The notes below the pieces were generated by a model. It was given only the letters and a program-made list of their open reading frames with translations, searched no databases and was not told where the DNA came from. From Chaetorhynchus papuensis (taxonomy: Eukaryota > Chordata > Aves > Passeriformes > Rhipiduridae): a DNA stretch of 64,000 bases. The stretch covers positions 179,645-243,644 of the forward strand of contig VWYX01001144.1 of assembly GCA_013396525.1 (NCBI GenBank), written 5' to 3'. Both the position numbers and the translations under genes were made by a program. This document shows positions 1 through 12,900 of this stretch, in pieces. Every line of letters starts with the position of its first letter. Position 1 is the first letter of the stretch.

Positions 1-793
1 CAGGAGCTGGTCTGGCTCTGCTCACCTTTCCTCCTGCTGAGGTGGGGTTTGGGGCTCCAGCTCTCCTCTGCCATTGCTGAGGCCTCATAGCAGGCACCAA
101 ATTCTGATTGTCTTTGATAAAGATGCCTTTATTCAATGTGTGTACTAGGGAATAGATAACCATTATCAAAATACTGCAGAAGGGAAGCAGGTAGGATTTA
201 AAACACACATGGCTGAGAGTATTCTTGCACATTTAATTCTTGCCATGGGATCATAAAGGCTGTATTCATTTCCATGAGCACTTCATATTGGTACATCACT
301 GATTTGTCTTTGACTATTTAATTTGGGGTTTTTTTCAGTTGTTGATCTTATCTTTGCTGGAAACCTTTTTGTATCAGCAGCTGATTTATTTCTAGTTACT
401 TCATGACATAAACAGAAGTTCTGATCCATTTGGCATTTATGGGATACAGAATTAATAAAATTTTTAGGTATTTTTCTTTCCTCTATCCTTTCCTGGTCTG
501 CTGAGTGATCTTTGAATCAGTTCTCCTGTAAAGAAGGTTTTGAGAGTCCATTACTATGTGTCTTTAACTTCCTTGTTTCTTTATCTTTTTCACTTGAAGG
601 GAGCTGAAATGTTCACCTTTTTAAGGTTGAATGGAAAGCTTATAATCTAATGCTTTTAATAATACACCCCAATGGTTTGGTGTAGTAAAATGCTACTGCT
701 GAAAGGGTAAGATACATTTTAGCAAGCGTCTTACAAGAAATGTGAAGGATGTATATGTGTGTCTGGAATGTAACCTTCCCCTCCTCCTGGCAG
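1..793 (+). other. ITPR1: ITPR1 intron (3' part)
   Basis: This is AT-rich intronic sequence upstream of the first visible exon. It ends in a pyrimidine tract and CAG acceptor at 791-793. I see no repeat or coding segment in it; small open frames here show no recognisable protein. Confidence 0.85.
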
Positions 794-988
794 GCTGGTG
801 CTCTCACGATTTGAATTTGAGGAAGTGTCAAGTGGAGACAATGCCTTGGAGGTTGGGGAGGACGAGGAAGAAGTGTGGCTGTTCTGGAGGGACAGCAACA
901 AGGAGATCCGCAGCAAGAGCATCCGGGAGCTGGCCCAGGACGCCAAGGAGGGGCAGAAGGAGGATCGGGACGTGCTCAGCTACTACAG
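794..988 (+). CDS. ITPR1: ITPR1 exon, end of ARM1 domain
   Basis: The exon (195 nt) follows CTGGCAG and ends at ACAG|gttaac. It encodes [20 protein letters not shown] and then the acidic [20 protein letters not shown] stretch, about mammalian residues 671-734. It starts with the last base of a codon and ends with AG, completed by G of the next exon to give Arg. The region joins the first armadillo solenoid, just after the IP3-binding core, to the central linker domain. Confidence 0.97.
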
Positions 989-3900
989 GTTAACAACACC
1001 CAGCAGGGTTCAGCGTGGGGAGCTGCACAGGGTGTACTCTGGGAGGAAAGGTCCTGTTTTGTGCACAAAAGAGCCTTCAGAGAGGGAGGGGGAAGTCTCT
1101 CAGAAGTGAGAGCTGAAAGCACAAAGTTATTCATGCTGAGGAGTCCAGTTACTGACATGGGCCAGTTTAAACTGATTTTCAGAAAAGTATTTGAGGCTTC
1201 GAGTGTGTTGAATCTCCCCAGCACTTTGTGCTTGTTTTCCTGCTGGTGGCTGTTGGCAGAGCCCCTGATGGTGACCCCAGGGTTCCCTGTGTTCAGGGGG
1301 CACTCGGGGATTGCAGGATTTAGGTGTCATGATGTGATTTTGGCGTGTAGATGGCTTCGCTTTGGGTTTGCAAGAAGTCACTGCTGTTCTCTGTGCCTCC
1401 TGCTTTCTCCCCAAGCCCTCAGTGGTCCTGTAGTTCCCAGCAGCACAAAGGTGAAGTTGTGTTGGTGCCCTGGGCTGGGTGTGGAGGGTGTGCAGGGCTG
1501 CTCTGCACTGCCCAGGCCGTGCTTTGGGCAGGTCTGACACCGGCGATGTTTCCAGATCGCTTGACGAGACACCGAGTTCTTGGCATAGTGTGAGGTCAGG
1601 TTTCAGCCCAGACTAAATTCCTGTGTCTGGGTTATAAACCCCTGAGAGTCATTTGACAGACTCAACTGTGGCAGCACAGAAAGTACAACTAGGTTATTTG
1701 TTTTAATAACAATTTTGTTTTGAATTGTCTCTTCCATTGAAATGGTTCTTGCAGGAGAGTTCCTAATACGTGGCTTTATTTGAGCCTGTTGGAGCTCAAA
1801 AGGAGACCTCTTAGATACAAGTTTTTAAAACATATGGGCTTTCAGAACAGGTGTTTTTCTTGAACTTGGCTTTAAATAGAATTGGTAGGGTTAATTATTG
1901 GTATATAGATTGGTATAACAATGGTAGTGTTAATTATTTTTAGTTTGCATTATACCTCATAAACGTGCTTGAAAGAAGGGCTTAGGATATGGTTTGGTCA
2001 AATTCCATGAGAGGTCCTAAAAGTGAAAGGAGTCTGCTTTCAATTAAATCTTCTTTCCTTTGGGAAGCCTCACACTTGACAGGGCTGAGCAGCAGCCTGT
2101 GAACACTGCTGAGTGTTGGGCACGTGCTTTATGGCTAAAGGTGAATTATCAGCCTGTTGGCTGTGCACAAGTGAGGTGCCAGTGATCAGTTCATGGGCTG
2201 AAAAGCTTAGGAATTAAGTTTAGTTTTTCTCCACCAGCTCTCTCACTGAAGAGAGCAGAACTCAGGAGTTATTTCATCAGGTACCTGATTTTTAATGACT
2301 GGACCCATCTGTGTTGTTGCCTCAGGGAAAAGTGTGGCTCCAGCATCTCTAAGAAGTGTTTGGCCTTACACAGTATTTAGGCTGAGTTGCTTTGAGTGTT
2401 GCTTGCATTGTGCTGTAGCTTTCATAAAAAGCATTAATTATTATTTCCTGGGAGGGTGGGCAGGCCCTGGCACAGGGTGCCCAGAGCAGCTGGGGCTGCC
2501 CCTGGATCCCTGGCAGTGCCCAAGGCCAGGTTGGACATTGGGGCTTGGAGCAGCCTGGGACAGTGGAAGGTGTCCCTGCCATGGCAGTGGTGGAACAGGG
2601 TCATCTTTAAGGTCCCTTCCCTCCCAAACCATTCAGTGATTCTATGATATTTAATCAGTGATTCTGTTTTATTTATTCTATGCTGTTTAACTTATTCTGT
2701 TGTTCCAGTGTTTGCTGGTGTTTGATGGGTACTTTATTCTTTCCACAGTAAGGATGAGCTCTATTACTGGACAATATCATATTATTTCTATTAATACATA
2801 GGAGTATATGAGTGTATATACTTCATAGTGTATATATATATTTGTATATGCTTGATATATAAAGTATACTTCATATGTACTTGTATATGCTTTGTATCTA
2901 ATTTATAAAGTATGCTCTCTCTATANNNNNNNNNNNNNNNNNNNNNNNNNNNNNNNNNNNNNNNNNNNNNNNNNNNNNNNNNNNNNNNNNNNNNNNNNNN
3001 NNNNNNNNNNNNNNNNNNNNNNNNNNNNNNNNNNNNNNNNNNNNNNNNNNNNNNNNNNNNNNNNNNNNNNNNNNNNNNNNNNNNNNNNNNNNNNNNNNNN
3101 NNNNNNNNNNNNNNNNNNNNNNNNNNNNNNNNNNNNNNNNNNNNNNNNNNNNNNNNNNNNNNNNNNNNNNNNNNNNNNNNNNNNNNNNNNNNNNNNNNNN
3201 NNNNNNNNNNNNNNNNNNNNNNNNNNNNNNNNNNNNNNNNNNNNNNNNNNNNNNNNNNNNNNNNNNNNNNNNNNNNNNNNNNNNNNNNNNNNNNNNNNNN
3301 NNNNNNNNNNNNNNNNNNNNNNNNNNNNNNNNNNNNNNNNNNNNNNNNNNNNNNNNNNNNNNNNNNNNNNNNNNNNNNNNNNNNNNNNNNNNNNNNNNNN
3401 NNNNNNNNNNNNNNNNNNNNNNNNNTTATATATATGTATTTATATATACACTTTATACTACCCAGCAAATTAAAGCATAACCTTTAAGCTCACCTCAATT
3501 AAAGCATATTTCTTTCTTCTTTTCTTTTTTCCCCTCCCCCTGCAGGTACCAGCTGAACCTCTTTGCTCGAATGTGCCTTGACCGCCAGTACTTGGCCATC
3601 AACGAGATCTCGGGGCAGCTGGACGTGGACCTGATCCTGCGCTGCATGGCCGATGAGAACCTGCCCTACGACCTGCGCGCCTCCTTCTGCCGCCTCATGC
3701 TGCACATGCACGTGGACAGGGACCCCCAGGAGCAGGTGACCCCCGTCAAATACGCCCGCCTCTGGTCCGAGATCCCCTCCGAGATCGCCATCGACGAGTG
3801 AGTGCCGCGCCGGGGGGGTTTTAGGGCAGGATCGCTCCCGAACTCCTGCCTTATTTATACAGTTGCTGTTTGTCATAAATGAAACGCCCCTTAGCGTGTT

Positions 3901-6900
3901 CCTGAGGGATAAATAAGCTCTCTGTGTGGGGGAGTGAGCTCTGGGTACCCTCGGGGCTCACAGTGTGACCATGGAGTGACCTGGACCTCGGCAGGGGAGA
4001 GGGGTTTCATCTCTCCTCCTGCCTCACTTTCTTAGAGGAGAGACATAGAATTGTGAAGCTGGGAAGAGCCCTTCAAGCTCAAGTCCAGTGTCCACCACTG
4101 AGCCACGTCCCCAAGTCCAATGTCCACCACTGAGCTGTGTCCCCAGGTCCAACATCCATCACTGAGCTATGTCCCCAGGTCCAGTGTCCACTACTGAGCC
4201 GTGTCCCCAGGTCCAGTGTCCACTACTGAGCCGTGTCCCCAGGTCCAGTGTCCACTACTGAGCCGTGTCCCCAAGTCCAATGTCCACCACTGAGCTGTGT
4301 CCCCAGGTCCAACATCCATCACTGAGCTATGTCCCCAGGTCCAGTGTCCATCACTGAGCTATGTCCCCAGGTCCAGTGTCCACCACTGAGCCGTGTCCCC
4401 AGGTCCAGTGTCCACCACTGAGCTGTGTCCCCAGGTCCAGTGTCCACCACTGAGCCATGTCCCCACGTGCCACATCCACACCTCTTTGGAACCCTTCAAG
4501 GATGGTGGTTCCAGCACTGCCCTGGGCCCCCTGTTCCAGGGCTTAACCATTTTTGCAGTGAAGATATTTTCACTAAAATCTCTGTAAATCTCCCCAGCCT
4601 GAGGCCATCTCCTCTGAGTGTGGTCCCCTCGGGGCAGATTGTCTTTATGGGAGCTCACACCAGCAGCAGAAACAAGGGGGAAGATGCTCAAACAAGGATG
4701 TGTTCCTTAACTTCCAGTGAAAAATCCTCTGAAAAACCACTACACAAAACCCCAGCTGGAGCAGGCACCTGGTTTCTTGACCACTTGTATTAATTCTCTG
4801 TAATTAATAATTTCAAACTGATAGTACTGAACTGTTCAGAGCTCGTTTTTTTCAGCTGGAGAAAACGAACACCCAAAATTGATGTTACGTGTTAGGAATT
4901 TAAGTCTTGTCAATGTTAATACTGGTGTTCAGTGGTTTCTTGTTATTTCCCTCCTTGCCAGCCTGGCTTTCTCTGCTGAGAGAGATGCAGTAGATAATAA
5001 ATCAAATTTAAAGGCCAAAATATAAAACCAAATGGTTTCAGCTGTGGCAGAGGCTCGGCAGTGATAAGTGGTCAAACAGGAAGCAAAAATATTTCGTGGG
5101 CGGTGGTGGGGTTGTCCTTCTCAAAGTCACTGTGCACATACTGAGAGAAAACCCCTAGAATTTATATTAAAAATTAATATCTGCTTTGCATATATATTGG
5201 TTTTATTTGAGGAAAAATACCATCCCCACTCAGCCTCTCCTGGCCTCCCATTCTCCTCAGTGCTGCACATCGCTTGTCATCGTTTCCACTCAAATATTGA
5301 GGGTTGCTTTTTCTGCTTTTTGGGACAAAATTATCTCTTTTTTGTTTTCCTCAGACATTTTAAAATAGTACCTAATGAGCATATGGGATAAAACAACAAA
5401 AGCCAGGAAATTCTAGTGTCAGTGTCCTGACTCCCTCATTTGGATAAATTATTTACCAGCCTTTAGCTTTTCTTAGGTTTTGACAAACCAATGAAAAATT
5501 GTACTGGGGGGAAAAGAGCCCTGTGTATTTGCATGCTAAGTTTTGTTTTGTTTTCTTTTTCTGTTTTGTTCTTTTTTTTTCCCCTCTTCAGCTATGATAG
5601 CAGTGGAACTTCCAAAGATGAAATTAAGGAGAGATTTGCACAAACAATGGAATTTGTAGAGGAATATTTAAGAGATGTGGTGTGTCAGAGGTTCCCTTTC
5701 TCTGATAAAGAGAAAAATAAACTCACTTTTGAGGTAGTTATCCAGTTCTGATTTTATCCTTTCCTTTTCTTTTATGGAATGTTGGTTATTTTTTCAGCAC
5801 CAGGTAGTTTGGCAGGTAATTAGTGAGTGTAATTAGTGGGTGCTGAGCCTCAGCTGGCTCCTTTCTCCTGGTGCAAGTAACCCCACTGAAGTTTGTGAGT
5901 TTGCAATGATGGTTCTTGAAATACAATTAATGAATGTGAGTTTATGCCTGAGGTTTGCAGCAGCCTTGTTTACTCTCTGTGCTCTCGGTGTTATTGCAAA
6001 GCCAGGCTTTACTGGAATAAAGATCTCAAAAATTAAACACTGTCTGCACGCACAGAGAGTCTCCAGAGCTTAAAGTGATGCTCACCAAGAGAAAAAGTGT
6101 CCTGTGACTTACTGGCCTGTTAAAATAGTCTGTGCAAATAAAATGTAGCAAATCCATGCAAAAAATAACCATTAATTTAAGAAAAGATGTGATACTCTGA
6201 AAAAAAAAAAAATGCAGTTGAGGTAATATACTTCAGATGAGGGGGCTATGTTAAATATTTACCCTGTATGTGATATTTTTATGTGGATCTTTATGGGGTG
6301 GAAACTTTATAACTTGGAAGTTAAAAAGCTCAGCTTTATATGTGATTTTTTTTTTTTGTAAGACAATGATAAAAATTCTCTGTACCTTCACTCTGGTCTT
6401 GCCCTGTCTGACCTGTTTTATAGTGAGACACAGTCTGATTTTGTAGCTCTAGAGTATCAGTGGCAGAGGCAGACATTAACTGCAAGCATTGCAGTGTTTG
6501 TAGGCAAGTAGAAAACTTTCTGATGTGATGTAGAACTAGACAGTCTTGCAGAATTCCCAGATATTACTGTACAATAATGACCCTCAGCCAGGTTCTTGAT
6601 CTTGTCACTGTGTTAAGACAACTTGACTGCGATAGCAAAATGTTCAGTATTAATCAGGCTTTTTATTGTTATTTTGGTAGGTTGTTAACTTAGCCAGAAA
6701 TCTGATATATTTTGGTTTCTACAACTTCTGTGACCTCCTCAGACTAACCAAAATCCTCCTTGCTATATTAGACTGTGTGCACATCACTACCATCTTCCCT
6801 ATTACCAAGATGGCAAAAGGCGAGGAAAGTAAAGGTAAGGCTGGAGAGTGTAGGGCAGAAAGTGCTGGGGTGGTTCTGGTTCATCCTGAAATGTCAGTGT

Positions 6901-9900
6901 GGGGTGGAATGACCAAGTCACACAACATCCTGAGCTGGAAGGGACCCACAGGATCATCCAGTCCACCTCTGGCCCTGCCCAGACCCCCCAACAACCCCAC
7001 CCTGGGCATCCCTGGCAGCGCTGTCCAAATGCTCCTGGAGCTCTGGCAGCCTCGGGGCCGTGCCCATTCCCTGGGGAGCCTGGGCAGTGCCCAGCACCCT
7101 CTGGGGGAAGAACCTTTCCCTAAAATCCAACCAAAACCTGCCCTGGCACAGCTCCAGCTGTTCCCTGGCTCCTGTCCCTGTCCCCAGGAGCAGAGATCGG
7201 AGCTGCAGCCCCTGGGGAGCTCCAACCTCAGTCTCCTCTGCCCCATGTGAACAGACCAAGTGATCTCACCTGCTCCTCATATCACTGCTCCTCTAGCCCC
7301 TTCCCCATCTTTGCAGCCTCCTTTGGGTGCTCACTAACATCTTTAGATCTTTCTTATGTTTTGGCCCCCAAAACTGCCTCCAGGACTGGAGGTGAGGCCA
7401 GCCCAATGCAGAGCAGAGCGGGACAGTTCCCTCCCTCCCTCCCTCCCTCCCTGCACAGTTATGCAGTGCTTGGAAATCTCCTCCTTTCTGTCCACAGCCT
7501 GGTTGTAAAGCTGAGTAGTGCCTGTGATGGGAGAGGGCAGGGGGCTTCTCCAGGTGGTTCTGTTGGCTGTCCCTGTCCCCCCAGGATGGATGTGGATGTG
7601 TAATGTGGATTTGTAATGTTGAGACAGTTTCTCTCCGTGGGATGTGGCTGGTCCGTGCCCTGTTAAGGCAGTCCCATTGCACCCCCCTAACCCTGCCTGT
7701 TTCCTCTCTGAAGGGAGCAATGTGATGAGGTCAATCCACGGCGTGGGGGAGCTGATGACCCAGGTGGTGCTCAGGGGCGGGGGGTTCCTGCCCATGACGC
7801 CGCTGGCGGCTGCCCCCGAGGGGAACGTCAAGCAGAGCGAGCCCGAGAAGGAGGACATCCTGGTCATGGACACCAAGCTCAAGATCATCGAGATACTGCA
7901 GGTACCAGATGTTGGAACCCTGGGTTTTAGGTTTATGGAATACAGTTCTCCTGTATTCTCTCTCCTTTTTAACACCAGCAGTGCAGATTGATGCAGCATT
8001 TTGTGCTGTCTCCAGGCATTAATTGTGTCCTGCTGACTCTTCATGTGTTTCTCACTCTCAAACTGGGAAAGCATTGCAATGGTGACCTTGTCAGGCATAT
8101 GGTTCTCAGCTTGTTCCTGACAATGCTGTGCCATTACTGAAAGAATTTACTAGAAGAGAGTTTGCAGGAGACTTTTGAGTATTTAGCAGTGATTTGTGAG
8201 TATCTGACTTGAAGCAGAGCTGTCATTTCCCCCCCATATTGCCTTACCAGGTTGTCTGAGTCTGCAGGGCCATCTGAAGTGCCCCATGGAATGGGGAGAT
8301 CTTGAGGCTCCTCTTTGCAGAGCCGACAGCCTGACGTGTATTTTCAGCACGCACAGCCAGCCCCTCTCTTCCATCCCTGCCTGGTTTTCTCACTTGCTCA
8401 CCCCAAAGTCTTCGGGACGCACACATTTTTCCCTAGTTATTGACTCAGAATTATTACGCTGAAATGCATCTTCCCCCTCTGAGTGTAGGAGTCCTTTTTC
8501 TGCTCAGCTGCCTCAGCAGCGAGGTCCTGGGGGCCAGAATGCTGCTGGAGCTTGGTGGGCGAAGGCAGGAGAGCAGCAGGAGAGCCGTGGTGTTCCTTCC
8601 CCATGCCCCACGGGGGGCTGCGCCCTTCCCTCGGCAGCAGATGCAGCCCAGGGGAGGCTCCACTCCTTCCTTGCACCATTGCTAATTTTAGTTCAAGCCA
8701 GAGCTTCTCTTGTGGCCTGGCACGTGCAGGGGGATGTTTCAGCGTGCCAGGATTCCCTCTTACCAGGGGCTGTTCAACCTGGCATCAAGCGTTTTCCCCA
8801 GAAGCTGCATAGTGTTCTTGGCATGGTAGCTCCTTCCTCAAGAGGAAGACCATGGGGAAGGTGGTTTCTGCTAGGGGAGACCATGGGGAGGTTTCTCTGG
8901 CCCCAGCTGGTCCAGCATGGCACAGCCTGGCTCCTGGCAGCTTGTGTCCTGCTCTCTGTGTGTCCCCGTGCCCCGGGAGAGCAGCAGTCCGTGTGTTCAG
9001 GAGGGAGATGGAAATGCTGCTTTCCTTTCCTGGGGGATGGGGTGAGGATGCCAGCATCCCACAGTAATGAGGCACCAAAACTCTGCCAAAATTTTTTGCT
9101 CATAAGTATTTATTGTGTGTGTGTATCACGCTCGTTGAAATCCCTGGAAAATATTGCTGAGTTCTGGGGATTCTTAAGGCAACATCTGCATATCTTAGAA
9201 AGATGGAATCCCAGGGTGGTTTGGGTTGAAAGGGACCTCAAAGCCCACCCAGTGCCACCCCTGCCATGGGCAGGGACACCTTCCACTGTCCCAGGCTGCT
9301 CCAAGCCCCAATGTCCAGCCTGGCCTTGGGCACTGCCAGGGATCCAGGGGCAGCCCCAGCTGCTCTGGGCACCCTGTGCCAGGGCCTGCCCACCCTGGGT
9401 AACTTTTCCAAGTTAAATCCACATCTCTACGCTGCTGATGTTGCACGTTGGTTGCTCTGCTTTGTGTGAGTTGTGGATGTGCTGGAAATACACAAATTAT
9501 TTCAGCGTTTTTCCTACTTCTGTATCATCAGTTTATTCTGAACGTGCGGTTGGACTACAGGATCTCCTGCCTGCTTTGTATATTTAAACACGAATTTGAT
9601 GAAAGCAATGCCCAGATGGCTGAATCCCCCACTGGAAGCAGTAGTCAGGAAATGCCAGCTAATGTACCAGGTGGGTTATTCTGCAAGGAATGAGGTGGTG
9701 TGGCTTAGGGAAGACTCTGGAATCTCCAAAGGGCTAATGGGATGGTTGTTTCAGGTCCCAACTTGCCATTTGAAATGTTTTTAGGCCGGAAAAACATCTT
9801 TAATGCCCCTCTCTGACGTCATGTATTTGTCTTGTTTATTTTCTCAGGAGCCCTGGACTTTGAACATATTGAAGAACAAGCTGAGGGGATCTTTGGTGGA

Positions 9901-12900
9901 AGGAAAGTATCTCTTCACAGGGGCTAATCAAGGGGGAGTCCCCAGGCTGGAGGGCTCCCAAGGAGTGGGGACTCCAGTTCAAAGTGAGGTGGGGACTGGG
10001 AAAAGCCTGGAAACAGCTGCTGCAGTTACCCAGGCTTCATTTTCCTAAAATGGCTTTGATGCAGCTCAAAGCAGTGTCCATTTGGATCAAAAACCACAGA
10101 CAAGGTTCTTCAGCCAGAAGGATCAGCAGGGGAGGGCCCCGTGGTGTGGGTGAAAGCCGAGGTGCAGCGTTAGTGCATCTCAGCTCGATGCTGCGATAAA
10201 ATCCCAGTACGATTTCCCCCCTTATTTAGAAAAGTAAGAAAAGAGGTTTTCTGCCAAGTGGAGTCAGAACCTGCTGGGGCACTCGGTCTAATGTGCTGGT
10301 TAACTCCTGCTGTGTTTCCAGTGAGGAGAACACCCCTCTGGATTTGGATGATCACGGGGGCAGGACTTTTCTCCGGGTTCTGCTGCATTTAACGATGCAC
10401 GATTACCCTCCCCTGGTGTCTGGGGCACTGCAGCTGCTCTTCAGGCACTTCAGCCAGAGACAAGAAGTCCTCCAGGCTTTCAAGCAGGTACGTGTGTGTT
10501 TGGAGAGAGTTACTCCTCATCTGAGTGTATTTATGGCAGCTGAGCCCAGCCCTGCCTGTGCAACTTAATGTCTTGCCTCCCTGTAAGGTTCAACTGCTCG
10601 TTACCAGCCAAGATGTTGACAACTACAAGCAGATCAAACAAGATTTGGACCAGCTGAGGTCAATAGTGGAGAAATCTGAGCTCTGGGTGTACAAAGGCCA
10701 GGGTCCTGACGAGGCCATGGACAGTGTGCCAGGTGAAAACGAGCACAAGAAGAAAGAGGTAATTGGGTTGTGTTTGTACGGATTTGGGTGGGTATTTGGA
10801 GGGGGTAGCTGCTTTCAGAACTGTGACAAGGCCCATCTTGCCAGCACACTGCCTAGGTGAGGTTCTCTCTACTGCATTCAGGCTGAGGCAGGAATTAGAG
10901 GAGAACCTGAGCCCGGTGATGCCCGGTAGCAGCCACTGAGGGGTCACCTTTAGGGTCTAACAGGGCTGGTTTGGGTTTGCTCTGGCTCCCCAGCTGTGTC
11001 CTTCCAGCACTGACCGGTGGCATGGGATTTGTGCAGACAACAGTAACTCGAGTAAGGTAAGGGCAGAGCTGTGAACTGCTCGGGTGATGCATTTTGAGTC
11101 ATGGCACTGGATTAAATGACAGCTGAGAGCTGTGCTTTATCTGTACCTGATAACACAGGGTTTCCCCAACATGCACATCTGGCTTAGAACTCTTTGAGCG
11201 TCTTCTGCTTCCCTACAATTTGCAGTCAAGTAGGAAAGGCTGGATGAGGGGATCCAAGAAGCAGTCCCTGCTTTAGGGACATTTATTGTCAGAAGTAAAC
11301 ACAAGTAATCCACTTGTTGCTTTTCTTGTACACCCTGCTGTGAGGAATCTCCTGGTTTTTGTGCAGTGACAGTTTAATAACAACAGAGAGGGAGAGAAAA
11401 GTAAGGGGCTTTTTTGAGGGGAGACTTGATTAGAGACAGAATGTGACAGGCAAGGGACAGGAGGTTGCTGTCTCTGAAATCATCCCACCCTCACCTTATT
11501 TTGTGTTCTAGAGGTCAATGTGACTTGACAGGATAATTGTATGTGTTTTTCTGAGGCTGTCAGAGAGCTGGAGGATGACAATCCTTCCCAGGAGGAGAGC
11601 GGGCGCTATCCTAGAACGGTAATTTTAGCCTTCATGTAGACAGTAGTATAAGCTACTAATAAATTGTCTGATTTTATCCTCAGGAAGGTCACAGCAAGTC
11701 TCAAAAGCCTGAAAGTACTAGCAGCTACAACTACCGGGTAGTAAAAGAGGTAAAACTTTGCTTCTTGATAGTTCACTGGAAGTGTAAATGAGTAACAGAG
11801 CTCTGGAGAGCTGCAGTCAGAGGGAGGCACCCAGGAAAGTCTGAGTCACTCTGCCATTGTGGAAACTATTTGCTGAGTAATAACAAATCCCAACTTGAAT
11901 GGGAAGCCAGGACAGAATAAGCACAACGTGTGTATTTTCCTTAAGAACGGATTAGTGAGAAACGTGACGTTTGCTGCTGTTTCAATGGTAACACAATGTT
12001 TTTATTGTCAAGGGCTGCAAAGGCAGTAAGCAAGGGGAGAAGCCATTTAATCTGCCCTGTCCTGAGTGCCTTGCACTCCAACCCACTGTGCTGTTGAAAT
12101 TTAACGTAGAAAGTACCAGATCAGGAACGTGCTGTGGTGCTGGTGTGGTGTGAGCTGAAGGTGTGTCTGTGGCTTTGCTGTGGAGCCCGGTGTTGGGTTC
12201 ACTTGACGTGGCTGAGTTCTGCAGGAGCGTAGAACCTCAGCATTGTAGAGTATCCTGAGGTGGAAGGGACCCACAAGGATCATCCAAGTCCAGCAGCCCT
12301 AGTCAGATGCCACGGATGGAGCCTGGGCCACGAGGTGCTGCCTGGAGCCGCTCTGCTCCGTGCCCATGAGTTGGTCCCTGGCGCTGCTCTGGGACCTGGC
12401 GTTCTCTGGAAGAAAAGCCAGAGTTGGGGCTCTAAGGCCAGTCTCTCCTGCAGATCCTGCTGCGGCTCAGCAAGCTCTGCGTGCAGGAGGGGGCCTCGGT
12501 GAGGAAGAGCAGGAAGCAGCAGCAGCGACTCCTGAGGAACATGGGAGCTCACGCCGTGGTGCTGGAGCTGCTGCAGATCCCTTATGAGAAGGTGGGGCTT
12601 TGTGTCGTGCTGCCAGGCTTTTCATACCTCCTCTGAATTCTCCCAAACCTCCTCCCTGTGCACTGGGTGCCCAGAGGCTGGTTTATGTAGCCTCACAGTC
12701 TGTAAAATATGCACACTCAGAAATAAGGAGCTCAAACTGTTTATTTGAAGTCTTTGAGTATACAGGTATGTACTGTTGCCTGAAGAAATATTCGTGCATC
12801 AGAGTTCAGAATTTAGGCGCAACCCTGAGCTTTTCATGGGTGCCTGGTGCTGCCTTGAGGTTGAGCGAGGTGGAAGAAAGCCCCTTGTCACTGCTGTGAG

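Larger units (their letters stand above)
989..3545 (+). other. ITPR1: ITPR1 intron with CR1 copy and assembly gap
   Basis: The intron is 2.6 kb. It holds a sense CR1 fragment (2449-2648), an AT-rich repeat (about 2815-2925 and 3426-3460) and a 500-N gap. The rest, 989-2448, shows no recognisable element. Confidence 0.9.
3798..5591 (+). other. ITPR1: ITPR1 intron with a CR1-borne minisatellite
   Basis: The intron is 1.8 kb. An antisense CR1 fragment with an internal 32-bp tandem array occupies 4042-4632. The remaining 4633-5591 is AT-rich, ends in a long pyrimidine tract before TTCAG, and shows no other element. Confidence 0.9.
6835..7713 (+). other. ITPR1: ITPR1 intron where SIII would lie
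   Basis: This 879-bp intron contains an antisense CR1 (6899-7250) and a (TCCC)n run (7427-7452). I looked for a 27-nt cassette encoding an SIII-like peptide and found none. Confidence 0.85.
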
